64,000 nt of DNA from Xenococcaceae cyanobacterium MO_188.B32 (GTDB lineage: Bacteria > Cyanobacteriota > Cyanobacteriia > Cyanobacteriales > Xenococcaceae), in assembly GCA_030065635.1 (NCBI GenBank), contig JASJDJ010000012.1:1-64000 (forward strand), given 5' to 3'. Shown here piece by piece: positions 1 to 8,950 of the stretch. Position 1 is the stretch's first letter; each line of letters begins with the position of its first letter. Both the position numbers and the translations under genes were made by a program. Below the pieces are notes generated by a model. That model searched no databases. It saw only the letters and a program-made list of their open reading frames with translations, and was not told the DNA's origin.

Positions 1-27
1 AGCTAAATCCTTAATATATCTGGGTTT

Positions 28-65
28 CAGACGAATTTACCTCGACGAGGTAAATTCGGCGTCTG
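28..65. repeat. 38-nt two-tier palindrome inside a pseudogene
   Basis: Five bases CAGAC (28-32) pair with GTCTG (61-65). Inside them a 12-bp perfect stem (33-44 with 46-57) closes on a single A, and the bases GGC (58-60) bulge out. The element puts a stop codon (51-53) in the reading frame of the kinase fragment that follows, so it probably inserted into, or rearranged, that gene. Similar two-tier hairpins are found at 54986-55025, 57569-57607 and 60662-60702. Confidence 0.6.
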
Positions 66-495
66 GTGAGGCTTTCACCCCTTTTTGAGCGGGAAAATTA
101 TCAAAGTCCCGCTAGCAATATGGGTTTGTACGCCAAAACCCTAGCCAATTTAGAAGGGGTAGCCCGTGGATTCGATCCAGAAGTTAACCTCCTCAATCAG
201 ATTAAACCCTTGATGACCGATTTATTCCGCCGTCAACTTTTTGGCGATCGCCCTGTAGAAACTTTACTCCGTACTGCTTTAGATATCAAGAGCTTGTATT
301 TGCGATCGCCTCAGTGACAATTTTGCCAGTACTCTGCGTCAACAACTAAAACATCAAGCAACTCAAACCGAAATTCAATCTTTACTTGCCGATCTATTAG
401 AAGAATGGAAGTTGAACTATATCAAAGGTTCTCACCAAAGCAATCCCGAAGAAACTCTAGCTGAAGCAGAAAAAATCAAAGATCGAGTTTCCTGA
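66..495 (+). pseudogene. Chimeric gene remnant: AarF/UbiB-kinase C-terminal fragment joined out of frame to another gene end
   Basis: The frame from 66 to 317 reads as a C-terminal stretch of an AarF/ABC1/UbiB family kinase (AKTLANLEGVARGFDP, then LMTDLFRRQL, then RTALDIKSLYLRSP), without the kinase core. At about 300-315 the sense shifts by one base into a frame that continues to a stop at 493-495 and reads RLSDNFASTLRQQ, then LLADLLEEWKLNYIKG. That second part does not look like AarF and I do not recognise it. The changeover lies on a GCGATCGCC (HIP1) sequence. No start codon with a ribosome site is visible and a palindrome interrupts the 5' side. I take it as a dead fusion of two gene fragments; a sequencing error would not explain the change of family. 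Confidence 0.55.
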
Positions 496-663
496 CAAAA
501 AAAATCATACTAAAGATTTATACCAGTAGAGCGATGTCTTTGAAAGTCATTCACTTTAAACTATAGGGAAGAAATAAATCAGTGTTGTTGCATTATTGAA
601 AGCCACAAAATGAAATAGCACTGGTAATAAACAGATAAGTAACAATTAAAAATATTATTTCCT

Positions 664-1017
664 ATGAACTTAGAAAATTTAACTAAAATTGCTAGTACTA
701 GTATTGTAGCTCTCAGTTTAACTTTGTCTCCTGGTATAGCTCTAAGTCAAGCACAAGAAGAAACTGTAGACCAAAATCTCGATCGAGCAGAACAAAATCT
801 AGATAATGCTGGTGAAAATCTCAAGCAAGCAGGAGAAGCTTTTGGTAACAGTATTCAGAATACTGGTGAAGCTGCTGGAGAAAGTTTAGAAAACACTGGC
901 GAAGCCATCGAGCGCAATTACGAACAAGCAGAAGAGCAAGTACAACAGTCCGTACAAGAAGCTCAAGAAAATATCGATCGCCTAAAATTGTCTCTCTATC
1001 TCCTGTTAAACGGCTGA
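664..1017 (+). CDS. Small secreted amphipathic-repeat protein, hypothetical
   Basis: 117 residues. Residues 10-30 form a signal peptide with a likely cut after SQA. The mature part is almost entirely charged and helical, with repeated 11-residue-like units of the type NLDNAGENLKQAGEAF and NTGEAAGESLENTGEAIE, resembling the apolipoprotein or LEA-like helical repeats of small cyanobacterial exported proteins. The last 14 residues (KLSLYLLLNG end) are suddenly hydrophobic and unlike the rest, so a frameshift near 980, again at a CGATCGCC site, is possible. It stands alone. Function unknown; periplasmic or cell-surface location is inferred from the signal peptide. Confidence 0.6.
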   Translation: MNLENLTKIASTSIVALSLTLSPGIALSQAQEETVDQNLDRAEQNLDNAGENLKQAGEAFGNSIQNTGEAAGESLENTGEAIERNYEQAEEQVQQSVQEAQENIDRLKLSLYLLLNG

Positions 1018-1136
1018 AAGCCTTGTACAGAGGCTTATTGCTCTCATTTATTAACCAACTCCATTTAAAAATAAGCGAACGGTGAGTCTTTAGTCCCAAT
1101 CTCCAGTCCTAATATGGCAATACCAACAAAAGTTAA

Positions 1137-1330
1137 CCTGAGTTCGGGATAAGCTGAAACCATTGTTTTTTGGTTGGAAATTTTTGCCTCTATCCAAGAT
1201 TTTTTTTACTAACCGCAGAGGCGGTGCGACCCCGCGTCGGCGCAAGACGTTTACCCTCGAATGGGGGCAAGGGAACGCCGACCGAGCAAGGGAACGCGCA
1301 CCGAGCAGAGATCGCAGAGAGGGGTTTCTG
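1137..1330. repeat. Degenerate dispersed repeat filling the 1018-1522 spacer (copy 1)
   Basis: The block starts with ACCTGAGTTCGGGATAAG (1137 on), passes through an A/T run and reaches AACCGCAGAGG, then GATCGCAGAGAGGGG. The same landmarks occur in the same order on the opposite strand at about 60885-60985. Between them is GC-rich sequence containing CCCTCGAATGGGGG (about 1254-1267), which recurs at about 54893-54906, and GGGAACGCGCACC, which recurs near 6291. The short reading frames across this block have skewed composition and I do not accept them as genes. Confidence 0.5.
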
Positions 1331-1419
1331 GTAGTGTCCGATAATCAAATGCAGTAGTGTTAGAGAAGGATCGATCTCTCTTAACCCGAACTGACGTAAA
1401 GTTAGGACATCTCAAAGCA

Positions 1420-1456
1420 AAGTAGCAAGTAGCAATTAGCAAGTAGCAATTAGCAA
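1420..1456. repeat. Heptamer tandem repeat (STRR type), five units
   Basis: Five consecutive 7-bp units alternate between AAGTAGC and AATTAGC. Short tandemly repeated repetitive heptamers of this kind are known from cyanobacterial intergenic DNA. The same AATTAGC word is repeated at 54944-54978 and around 57550-57620. Confidence 0.8.
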
Positions 1457-1522
1457 CAGTCTCTCTAAATTAAGAACTTTCTTGAACTATAATACAGGCT
1501 AACTATCTATTTAAACGCTATC

Positions 1523-2719
1523 ATGCTCGATTTAGCCAAATTAGCGGGACAAATACCGGGAATTAGCCAACATCTCCGTCAAGAAGCAGTAGCTTCTCGT
1601 CAGCGTTTAGAACAGGCTCAAAAGCTCTTCAGTCAAGCTCGAACTAGACAACAAGAATTAATAGCAGAACAAGAAAACTGGCGCGATCGCCTGATCTTTG
1701 CTGCTGCCGTTCCCGTCGAACCCCTCGATACTTGTATTGATATTCAACCTCCTCCTTACAGTCATAGTGTGTTTGCTACAGATGGCTCACAAATTTCTCC
1801 TTCCCACCACGAAATAGCCTACTGTTATCTAATCAATGTCGGTCGCATTATGCTGCACTACGGACAAAGTTTACATCCTCTTTTAGATAGTTTGCCAGAA
1901 GTCTTTTATAAAAGTGAAGACCTATATGTTGCCAAGCAATTTGGCATTCGCTTAGAAGAATGGATGGGCTATCTGCGTACTGTTTCCGAAGCACAAATAT
2001 TATCTGAGATGGCTTGTCGTTGGGTACTACCTCCAGGGGGACATCCAGATATAGCTAATTTGGCAATGGTAGATGGTTCTCTGATTTACTGGTTTCTCGA
2101 TGGATTACCTCAAGATGCCAGGAACAAAATTTTAGTTCCCATCTTAACTGCTTGGGATGAATTAAAGAAAACCAAAATTCCTCTGATGGGTTATGTTAGT
2201 TCGTCTAGAAGTGTTGAGGCATTAAATTTTTTTCGTCTACCAGCTTGTGTTTACGATCGTCCTAACTGTGTAGTTAACTGTAGCGACTTAGTCGATAATT
2301 ATCCTTGTCAAAAAATTACTTCCCTTAGAGATGCTACTTTCTGGGCAAGCCAGCTAGCACCAGGACAAAGAAGCCCTCTTTACCGTAGTTCTTTGAAAAT
2401 TCTCGATCTCTATGACGAATCCCAAAGAATCTATTTTTGTTACGTCAATGTCGGTTCAGAAATAGCCCGTGTTGAAGTACCTGCTTGGGTAGCAAAAGAT
2501 TTTGAAATTTTTTCGCAATCTATGAGTATTATGTTGGCACAGGTACATAAAGGTTATGGCTATCCTGTAGCTTTAGCAGAAGCCCATAATCAAGCAGTAG
2601 TTAGAGGGAGCGATCGAGCTCGCTTTTTTGCTCTACTCGAACAACAATTAATTCGTGCTGGAGTAAGAAATGTGGGAACATCATATAAAGAAACTCGTAA
2701 AAGAGGTAGTATCGCATAA
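1523..2719 (+). CDS. nurA: NurA-type DNA double-strand-break repair nuclease
   Basis: 398 residues. NurA proteins are RNase H-fold nucleases that resect DNA ends, usually with the HerA hexameric translocase. Two Asp-Gly-Ser motifs expected for the metal site are visible: FATDGSQI (Asp87) and MVDGSLIYW (Asp184). A helical N-terminal part (residues 15-58) rich in Gln and Arg precedes the domain, and the C-terminal third contains the conserved RVEVPAWVA segment. The ATG at 1523 is the first start in frame and follows an AT-rich leader. No herA lies in the window, so the partner, if any, is encoded elsewhere. Family assignment rests on motif and length recognition, not on a search. Confidence 0.75.
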   Translation: MLDLAKLAGQIPGISQHLRQEAVASRQRLEQAQKLFSQARTRQQELIAEQENWRDRLIFAAAVPVEPLDTCIDIQPPPYSHSVFATDGSQISPSHHEIAYCYLINVGRIMLHYGQSLHPLLDSLPEVFYKSEDLYVAKQFGIRLEEWMGYLRTVSEAQILSEMACRWVLPPGGHPDIANLAMVDGSLIYWFLDGLPQDARNKILVPILTAWDELKKTKIPLMGYVSSSRSVEALNFFRLPACVYDRPNCVVNCSDLVDNYPCQKITSLRDATFWASQLAPGQRSPLYRSSLKILDLYDESQRIYFCYVNVGSEIARVEVPAWVAKDFEIFSQSMSIMLAQVHKGYGYPVALAEAHNQAVVRGSDRARFFALLEQQLIRAGVRNVGTSYKETRKRGSIA

Positions 2720-2794
2720 ATTACTTTAATCGATTTTCATTTTTTGTAATATAATTGTTATTATAAGTGTTTTTTAAAGTTCAGCGAAGCTAAC

Positions 2795-2930
2795 TTTCAC
2801 GTTCCTAAGGGGCTGTGACTCAAAATTAATTCTAGTCCTCGAAAGCCTTATCAAAAGACAGGCAACTAACGGAACGGATATCTAACCTTCTTCTTTCCTT
2901 AAGGAAGTCCCACCGCTTGAGGTGATTTCC
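2795..2930 (+). mobile_element. Possible right-end / omega-RNA-like relic of an IS200/IS605-type element
   Basis: This non-coding stretch can fold: CGTTCC (2800-2805) pairs with GGAACG (2871-2876), and inside it TAAGG (2806-2810) pairs with CCTTA (2846-2850). Downstream, GGAAGTC...CACC and GGTGATTTCC (about 2903-2930) form an imperfect hairpin closed by GCTTGA. A nested structure followed by a terminal hairpin is the layout of the right end of TnpB-carrying elements, where the guide-like RNA is encoded. No transposase or TnpB frame is present, so at most this is a solo relic. The identification is from general appearance only. Confidence 0.3.
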
Positions 2931-2932
2931 AA

Positions 2933-3011
2933 GAAAGAATATACCACCTTTAAAAAGGTAAAACTAATGCTGCGTAACTGGATCCATCTATGAAAGGTGG
3001 TATATTCTTTC
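2933..3011. repeat. 19-bp perfect inverted repeat around a 41-nt spacer
   Basis: Bases 2933-2951 are the exact reverse complement of 2993-3011. Five further base pairs (TTTCC 2926-2930 with GGAAA 3014-3018) extend the stem after a two-base internal loop. It sits directly after the possible IS200/IS605 relic and 100 bp before the kinase gene. It could be a MITE-like element or an RNA hairpin. There is no T-tract, so it is not a typical terminator. Confidence 0.6.
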
Positions 3012-3112
3012 CGGGAAAAGGCCTGAGCAAAATAGTGAACTGTGAACTCCAAACTCTAAATCCATTATGGGTAGGGCAATGCCTGGTCTCTGACGAACTT
3101 TGAACTCACATT

Positions 3113-4576
3113 ATGGTGGATACAATAGAACAATCTCAACTGAAGCTACTATCTCAAAAAAAGGGTTTATTTTGGGAAGCACGTACTCGCATTTTAGCTT
3201 GGTATGCCCTCTTGATGGTGTGCTTGGTAGGTTTATCTATTCCTATTTTTACCCGATTAGTTATTCAGCAAGTAGATGAGAGAGTAATAGAGGATTTAAC
3301 TGAAGAATTAGAATCATTTCAAGAATTTCAAGAATCTATTGTTCGACAAAAAGAACTCGATTTAACTGTGCCAAAAACAACGGCAGCAGTTATTTTTGAG
3401 GATTTTTTAAATTCTCAAATTCCTGGGGACAAAACTTTTTTAATTGCCACAATTAATGGTGAATTTTATCGTGCCAGTCCTTCTGCATTACCTGAAGTAC
3501 TGAGAGAAGATTCACATTTAATCAAAGTTTTAGCCCAAACTACTCTAGCTGTAACAGGTCAAAATATAGCCCCCGATCCCGAAGCTGGGGATTTTCTTTA
3601 TAACACTCAACCCTTAGAAATTAACGACAATGTTGTCGGTGTTTTGATTGTTGCTAGTAGTGCGGATGGAGAACGAGAAGAAGTTTTTGCCACAGTCTAT
3701 ATAGTTATCCAAGTGTTAGTTTTTGCTCTATTTATTGCCTTGATGTTAGCTTGGATAATTGGAGGACAAGTTTTGCGTCCACTACGAACCCTCACGCTGG
3801 CTGCTAGTTCTATTGGGGAAAGCGACTTAACCCAAAGAATTCCGATTCGTGGTCAAGGAGAAATGGCGGATTTGGCTAAAACTTTTAACAAAATGATGGA
3901 GCGCTTAGAAAAAGCCTTTAAAACTCAGCGTAATTTTATTAATGATGCCGGTCATGAATTACGTACTCCCATTACCATTGTTCGCGGTCACTTAGAATTG
4001 TTAGAAGACGATCGAGAAGAAAGAAAAGCAACCATCGACTTGGTTTTAGATGAACTCGATCGCATGACTCGCTTTGTAGATGATTTAATTTTACTCGCCA
4101 AAGCCGAACAAGTATCTTTTTTACGTCTAGAAACAATCGATTTAGCAACTTTTACCGAGGAACTATATTTTAAAGCTAAATGTCTGGGCGATCGTAACTG
4201 GAAATTAGCAAAAAAAGGTCAAGGAACAATTATTGGCGATCGCCAACGTCTGACCCAAGCAATGATGAATTTAGCCGAAAACGCTACCCAACATACAAAG
4301 TTAAAAGATACTATTGCTCTCGGTACATATATCCGCGAAGAACACGTCCGCTTGTGGATAAGAGATACGGGAGAAGGCATTCAGCTTAAAGACCAAGAAA
4401 GAATTTTTCAACGGTTTGCCCGTGCTAGTAATACCCGTCGTCGTTCTGAAGGGGCTGGATTGGGTTTGGCTATTGTTCAAGCGATCGCTCATGGTCACAA
4501 TGGTCGTGTAGAGTTGTATAGTCTACCAGGAATAGGTTCGACCTTTACCCTGATTATCCCTCTAAAACCTAGTTAA
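3113..4576 (+). CDS. Membrane sensor histidine kinase (HAMP-HisKA-HATPase)
   Basis: 487 residues. A first transmembrane helix (about 27-50) and a second (about 195-217) bracket a periplasmic sensor of about 140 residues. A HAMP domain (218-270) follows, then the phosphoacceptor motif HELRTPITIV with His281, and an ATPase domain with the N box (NLAENATQHT), G1 (DTGEGI) and G2 (GAGLGLAI) motifs. All catalytic motifs look intact. The stop is 23 bp upstream of a response regulator of the OmpR class, and a PhnD-like lipoprotein follows 37 bp after that, so the three are probably co-transcribed. The ligand is unknown; the lipoprotein may take part in sensing. Confidence 0.9.
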   Translation: MVDTIEQSQLKLLSQKKGLFWEARTRILAWYALLMVCLVGLSIPIFTRLVIQQVDERVIEDLTEELESFQEFQESIVRQKELDLTVPKTTAAVIFEDFLNSQIPGDKTFLIATINGEFYRASPSALPEVLREDSHLIKVLAQTTLAVTGQNIAPDPEAGDFLYNTQPLEINDNVVGVLIVASSADGEREEVFATVYIVIQVLVFALFIALMLAWIIGGQVLRPLRTLTLAASSIGESDLTQRIPIRGQGEMADLAKTFNKMMERLEKAFKTQRNFINDAGHELRTPITIVRGHLELLEDDREERKATIDLVLDELDRMTRFVDDLILLAKAEQVSFLRLETIDLATFTEELYFKAKCLGDRNWKLAKKGQGTIIGDRQRLTQAMMNLAENATQHTKLKDTIALGTYIREEHVRLWIRDTGEGIQLKDQERIFQRFARASNTRRRSEGAGLGLAIVQAIAHGHNGRVELYSLPGIGSTFTLIIPLKPS

Positions 4577-4599
4577 GTTAGATAAGCCAAAAAATAATC

Positions 4600-5268
4600 A
4601 TGACTTCTATTCTTATAGCTGAAGATGAACCTCGTATCGCCTCTTTCATAGAAAAAGGTTTAAAAGCCAAAGGTTTTACTACTGCGATCGCCTCAGATGC
4701 GACATCAGTGGTGCCAATGGTGTTTAATGATAGCTTTGACTTACTACTATTAGATTTAGGCTTACCAGAAAAAGATGGCTTGGTAGTTTTGGAAGAATTA
4801 CGAGGTCAAGGAGCAGATTTACCTATTATTATTCTCACAGCCCGCGATGATATCAATGATAAGATAGCTGGCTTAGAAGGAGGTGCCGACGACTATATTA
4901 CTAAACCTTTCCGCTTTGAAGAGTTAGTCGCAAGAATTAATTTGCGTCTGCGCTCTAATCAAACTACTTCTACTACTAAAAATACTGTTTTACAAGTATG
5001 TCAGATTGTTCTCGATCTACGTACTAGAAAAGTAGAGTATCAAGGCAGACAAATAGAGCTTCCTGCTAAAGAATTTACCTTGCTCGAAACCTTGATGACG
5101 CATCCAGGGCAAGTAATGACGAGAGAGCAGCTTTTAGACCGAGTTTGGGGCTATGATTACTCTCCAGGTTCCAATATTGTTGATGTTTACATCGGTTATT
5201 TACGCAAAAAATTAAGCAGTGAGGCGATCGAAACAGTCAGAGGAGTCGGTTATCGATTGCAAGGTTAA
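4600..5268 (+). CDS. OmpR/PhoB-family response regulator
   Basis: 222 residues. The receiver domain (1-118) carries the acidic pair E9/D10, phosphoacceptor Asp52 (LLLLDLGLP), a conserved Thr in ILTA and the Lys of ITKPF. The winged-helix DNA-binding domain (130-222) has the usual LPAKEFTLLETLM and REQLLDRVWGYD segments and ends VRGVGYRLQG. It lies 23 bp after the histidine kinase and is surely its partner. Targets are not visible from the sequence; the PhnD-like gene directly downstream is an obvious candidate for joint expression. Confidence 0.93.
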   Translation: MTSILIAEDEPRIASFIEKGLKAKGFTTAIASDATSVVPMVFNDSFDLLLLDLGLPEKDGLVVLEELRGQGADLPIIILTARDDINDKIAGLEGGADDYITKPFRFEELVARINLRLRSNQTTSTTKNTVLQVCQIVLDLRTRKVEYQGRQIELPAKEFTLLETLMTHPGQVMTREQLLDRVWGYDYSPGSNIVDVYIGYLRKKLSSEAIETVRGVGYRLQG

Positions 5269-5305
5269 TTAAGTTAGTTATTCACTGAGTATTGCTCGAA
5301 CAATC

Positions 5306-6169
5306 ATGACTCGTGTATACAAAATATTGTTGTTTATTTTCCTTGGTGTATTTACTTATGCCTGTAATAATCAATCACAACTCAATTTGGAAAAATTAAC
5401 CATTGGAGTAGTCAGTTATGGAGAAGGGTCAGTATCGATATCGAACTATGAACGTTTGCAGCAATATTTAGCCCGCAAGACCCGTTCGATTGTAGAATTA
5501 GAGCCTACCTATAATGAATTACGAGCTTTAGAGCAAATTCAAAGAAAAAACTGGTCGATTGTGTTTGCACCTCCAGGACTCGCAGCACTCGCCATCGACA
5601 GAGAATTGTACAATCCGATTTTTCCTTTAGAGAAAGTTAGTACCTTAGAAAGATCGGTAATAATAGCAAGAGCCGATAGCGATATTACCAATCTTGGAGA
5701 TTTGTCTAATCAAACTATAGCCTTAGGCAAAAGAGGTTCGGCTGCGGGTTACTATTTACCTTTATACGATCTTTACGGTTTAACTTTAGCTAAAGTAATT
5801 TTTGCTTCTACTCCCAAGCAAGTTTTGAATTTAATTAGTGAAGGAAAAGTAGCATCTGGTGCGTTAGCAGAATATGAATACGAACGCTATCAACAGGATT
5901 TTCCCGACACCAAATTTAAAATATTACATAAAAGTCGTTGGATTCCTGCGGGGGTAGTCCTACTCAGCCCTAACATTGAATACAATCAACAAGAACAAAT
6001 TAAAACAATTATGATAGAAGCTCCTGCTGATATTATTGCCGATGCAGGTTACGTTCCTAGTTTTGAAGTTCCCGACTATCAAGAATTTATTAAATTAGTC
6101 AATAAAATTAAACCCTTAGAAGAACAAGTGCGTCAAACTCCTGCTACTTTAGTTATTCAGCAAGAATAG
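5306..6169 (+). CDS. PhnD-like phosphate/phosphonate-type substrate-binding lipoprotein
   Basis: 287 residues. The N-terminus is a lipoprotein signal (hydrophobic 7-18, then TYAC with Cys20 as lipid anchor). The body is a periplasmic binding protein of the PhnD/transferrin-like class: LTIGVVSYGEGS at the start, the APPGLAALAI segment, and SNQTIALGKRGSAAGYYLPLY typical of the second lobe. No permease or ATPase gene adjoins it. Instead it follows a two-component pair, which suggests it may serve as a ligand presenter for the kinase rather than as part of a transporter; that role is inference. The true ligand cannot be told from the sequence. Confidence 0.75.
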   Translation: MTRVYKILLFIFLGVFTYACNNQSQLNLEKLTIGVVSYGEGSVSISNYERLQQYLARKTRSIVELEPTYNELRALEQIQRKNWSIVFAPPGLAALAIDRELYNPIFPLEKVSTLERSVIIARADSDITNLGDLSNQTIALGKRGSAAGYYLPLYDLYGLTLAKVIFASTPKQVLNLISEGKVASGALAEYEYERYQQDFPDTKFKILHKSRWIPAGVVLLSPNIEYNQQEQIKTIMIEAPADIIADAGYVPSFEVPDYQEFIKLVNKIKPLEEQVRQTPATLVIQQE

Positions 6170-6195
6170 CAAGAGGAAATTGCGGTGCGCGGGGA

Positions 6196-6259
6196 GGGGG
6201 GTTTTAGAACCAAATGGATCGACTACAAGCACAGAGCCTAAAACTATTGAAAACCCCCC
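6196..6259. repeat. G6T4/A4C6 inverted repeat in the spacer before glyS
   Basis: GGGGGGTTTT (6196-6205) pairs with AAAACCCCCC (6250-6259) around 44 bases. Further C/G blocks (CCCCCGCTGGGG, GGGGTTTCCCC) and the word GGGAACGCGCACC follow. It may stop transcription from the upstream operon, but it lacks a clean T-tract and looks more like a dispersed repeat. Confidence 0.45.
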
Positions 6260-6399
6260 TTCCACCCCCGCTGGGGTTTCCCCGTGCCGAGGGAACGCGC
6301 ACCAAGACAGGGATTAGTTTCCTAATTTCTAAAAGCTAACGGCTAATAACTTTTATCTGTTATCCTTTTTTAACTGTAAGGCTATTTAAATAAATTTCT

Positions 6400-8544
6400 A
6401 TGGCTAACTATTTATTAGAAGTTGGAGTTGAAGAATTACCTGCTAGTTTTGTGCAAAGCGCGATCGCTCAATGGCAAGAACTAATCCCTAAAAGCTTGAA
6501 GTCAGAATTTTTAACTCCTGAAGCTATAGAGGTTTACGGCACGCCTCGTCGTTTAGCAGTTTTAATTAAAGGTATTCCTAGTAAGCAAGCAGATAGGGAA
6601 GAAGAAATTAAAGGCCCCCCCGTCAAAGCAGCCTTTAAAGACGGTCAACCCACTAAAGCAGCAGAAGGTTTTGCTCGCAAGCAAGGAGTAGCTGTAGAAG
6701 AATTAGAAATTAGAGATACTCCTAAAGGAGAATTTATCTTTATCCAGAAAAAAATTAAGGGACGAAATGTCACAGAAATTTTACAAGAATTATCCCCTCA
6801 GTGGATCGTCCAATTAGAAGGAAAACGCTTTATGCGTTGGGGAGATGGAGATTTACGTTTTTCTCGCCCTATTCGTTGGCTAGTTGCCTTACTAGATGAA
6901 GATATCTTACCTCTAGAACTGGTTAATGGCTCAGAAACAATTAAGAGCGGTCGCACTTCTGTCGGACATCGTATTTTACACCCAGAGTCTATCTCTATTC
7001 CCTCTGCATTAGCTTATGTCGATCGTTTGCATTCTGCCTATGTAGAAGTTGACTCGCAAAAGCGTAAAGAGAAAATAACAGCAGAAGTTAAAGCTGCAGC
7101 CAAGAAATTAGGTGGTTTTGCTCAAATTTACCCCGATCTACTGACAGAAGTTACTAATTTAGTCGAATATCCCACAGCAGTAATTGGCAAGTTTGAATCA
7201 GATTTTCTCCGTCTACCTACAGAAGTAATTACCACAGTGATGGTTACTCATCAACGCTACTTTCCGATCGAAACGCAAGAAAATAGCCAAGATAGCTTAC
7301 TTGCTAACTTTATAACTATTTCTAATGGCGATCCAGCTAAACAAGAAATCATCGCCGAGGGAAATGCCAGGGTAATTCGTGCCAGACTCGCCGATGCTCA
7401 ATTCTTTTATCGAGCGGATTGTGACGAACCTTTAGAAACCTACTTACCTCAATTAGAAACTGTTACCTTTCAAGAGGATTTAGGAACAATGCGCGATAAA
7501 GTCGATCGCTTGATGGAAGTGGCACAGACTATTAGCGAACAACTCAATTTAACTAAAAAACAACGGCAAGAAGTGGAAAGTACAGCCCTACTTTGTAAAG
7601 CCGATTTAGTTACCCAAATGGTCTACGAATTTCCTGAATTACAGGGAGTAATGGGAGAAAAATATGCGTTGGCTAGTGGAGAATCGGCCACCGTTGCTAG
7701 AGGTATTTTTGAACATTATTTGCCTAGAGGTGCAGATGATATTATGCCCGAAAGTTTAAATGGGCAAATAGTAGGAATAGCCGATCGATTAGATACTTTA
7801 GTCAGTATTTTTGGCTTAGGCATGATTCCTACAGGTTCATCAGATCCTTTTGCTTTGCGTCGTGCTGCTAATGCCATAGTTAGTATTACTTGGTATGCAG
7901 ATTTAGGAATTAATTTAGATGAATTAATTAAACAAGGTGCAGCAGATTTTATCTCTGCCCATCCCGATAAAGAATCTCCAGTTACCTCTGTGCAAGAATT
8001 TTTTATTCAACGTATTTATACCCTCTTACAAGACGAAAAACAAATTGATTACGATTTAGTTAATGCAGTTTTAGGCGAAGATGATTTTGAATATACAGAA
8101 AGAGCATTACAAAACTTATTGGATGTGCGCGATCGCGCTGTATTTCTCCAGTCAATTCGTGACAATAAAAAGCTAGATGAAATCTATGAAACTGTAAATC
8201 GATCGACTCGTTTAGCACGACAAGGCGATCTAAATACTCGAGAATTAGACCCCAAAGCTGTAGTCAATTCAACCTTATTGGAAAAATCATCAGAACAAGC
8301 TTTTTATAATGCCCTACTTGAATTAGTACCACAAACCCAAGCAGCCCAAACAGAACGAAACTATCAATTGTTGGTAGATGGGTTAGCTAAAATTGCTCCC
8401 ATCGTCAGCAACTTTTTTGATGGGGAAGATAGTGTTTTAGTTATGGCAGAAAATCCAGATGTTAAACGTAATCGTCTTAACTTGTTAGGATTATTACGCA
8501 ATCATGCTAGGGTCTTAGCCGATTTTGGGGCAATTGTTAAATAG
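6400..8544 (+). CDS. glyS: Glycyl-tRNA synthetase, beta subunit
   Basis: 714 residues, the usual length. It forms the alpha2beta2 enzyme with GlyQ (not in this window) and charges tRNA-Gly. The start [18 protein letters not shown] is the family signature. The [30 protein letters not shown] and YPTAVIG segments and the HD-like central region ([26 protein letters not shown]) are present through to the anticodon-binding C-terminus, which ends [20 protein letters not shown]. The gene is intact. The stop codon is part of a 20-bp word repeated 217 bp downstream. Confidence 0.97.
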   Translation: MANYLLEVGVEELPASFVQSAIAQWQELIPKSLKSEFLTPEAIEVYGTPRRLAVLIKGIPSKQADREEEIKGPPVKAAFKDGQPTKAAEGFARKQGVAVEELEIRDTPKGEFIFIQKKIKGRNVTEILQELSPQWIVQLEGKRFMRWGDGDLRFSRPIRWLVALLDEDILPLELVNGSETIKSGRTSVGHRILHPESISIPSALAYVDRLHSAYVEVDSQKRKEKITAEVKAAAKKLGGFAQIYPDLLTEVTNLVEYPTAVIGKFESDFLRLPTEVITTVMVTHQRYFPIETQENSQDSLLANFITISNGDPAKQEIIAEGNARVIRARLADAQFFYRADCDEPLETYLPQLETVTFQEDLGTMRDKVDRLMEVAQTISEQLNLTKKQRQEVESTALLCKADLVTQMVYEFPELQGVMGEKYALASGESATVARGIFEHYLPRGADDIMPESLNGQIVGIADRLDTLVSIFGLGMIPTGSSDPFALRRAANAIVSITWYADLGINLDELIKQGAADFISAHPDKESPVTSVQEFFIQRIYTLLQDEKQIDYDLVNAVLGEDDFEYTERALQNLLDVRDRAVFLQSIRDNKKLDEIYETVNRSTRLARQGDLNTRELDPKAVVNSTLLEKSSEQAFYNALLELVPQTQAAQTERNYQLLVDGLAKIAPIVSNFFDGEDSVLVMAENPDVKRNRLNLLGLLRNHARVLADFGAIVK

Positions 8545-8780
8545 GGTTGGCTGAAAAACTTGGGTTGAAAGATCTAATCTCTGAAAGAGCTATTAGAGTG
8601 TGTCATCAATTAAAGCGTAGATGCCAATTACTGATTGGGTTTCATAGCGGTTTTCAATTGGATAGAAAACATAATTCTCAGTGGGGTCAGGTTTAGTAAC
8701 CGAAGATTAGTCCACTCATATGAAAACCGCTGTCAGTCTGTAAAAATTTTTTAGTAAATAGGGCTTGCTGAAAAAGAAAG
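8536..8780. repeat. MITE-like block between two direct repeats after glyS
   Basis: The word TAAATAGGG-(C/T)-TTGGCTGAAAAA occurs at about 8538-8558 (overlapping the glyS stop) and, in slightly different form, at about 8755-8775. Between them AGCGGTTTTCA (8646-8656) is exactly inverted at 8721-8731. Sequences beginning TATAGCGGTTTTC with inverted ends are typical small non-autonomous repeats of cyanobacteria. No coding frame is convincing in 8545-8950. Confidence 0.5.
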
Positions 8781-8950
8781 TTAAACAATACTCAATTCGG
8801 TTTGAACAAAAGGCTTAAAAGTTAGGCAAGAAGCAGAGGACAGAATAATGGAAAAGCGATTGCCTGGATTTTTGTAAAAATATGTAAAGAAATATGTACA
8901 AAATTCGAGTAAGATAGGGTAAAGTATGTTAAATATTGTTAAGCAGCCGA

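Noticed and set aside
821-1099. Minus-strand frame of 92 codons
   Set aside because: It lies on the opposite strand of the exported repeat protein; Leu/Arg-rich shadow with no ribosome site or family feature.
1163-1357. Short frame over a GC-rich block
   Set aside because: The Arg-rich product comes from a dispersed repeat whose words occur elsewhere in non-coding spacers.
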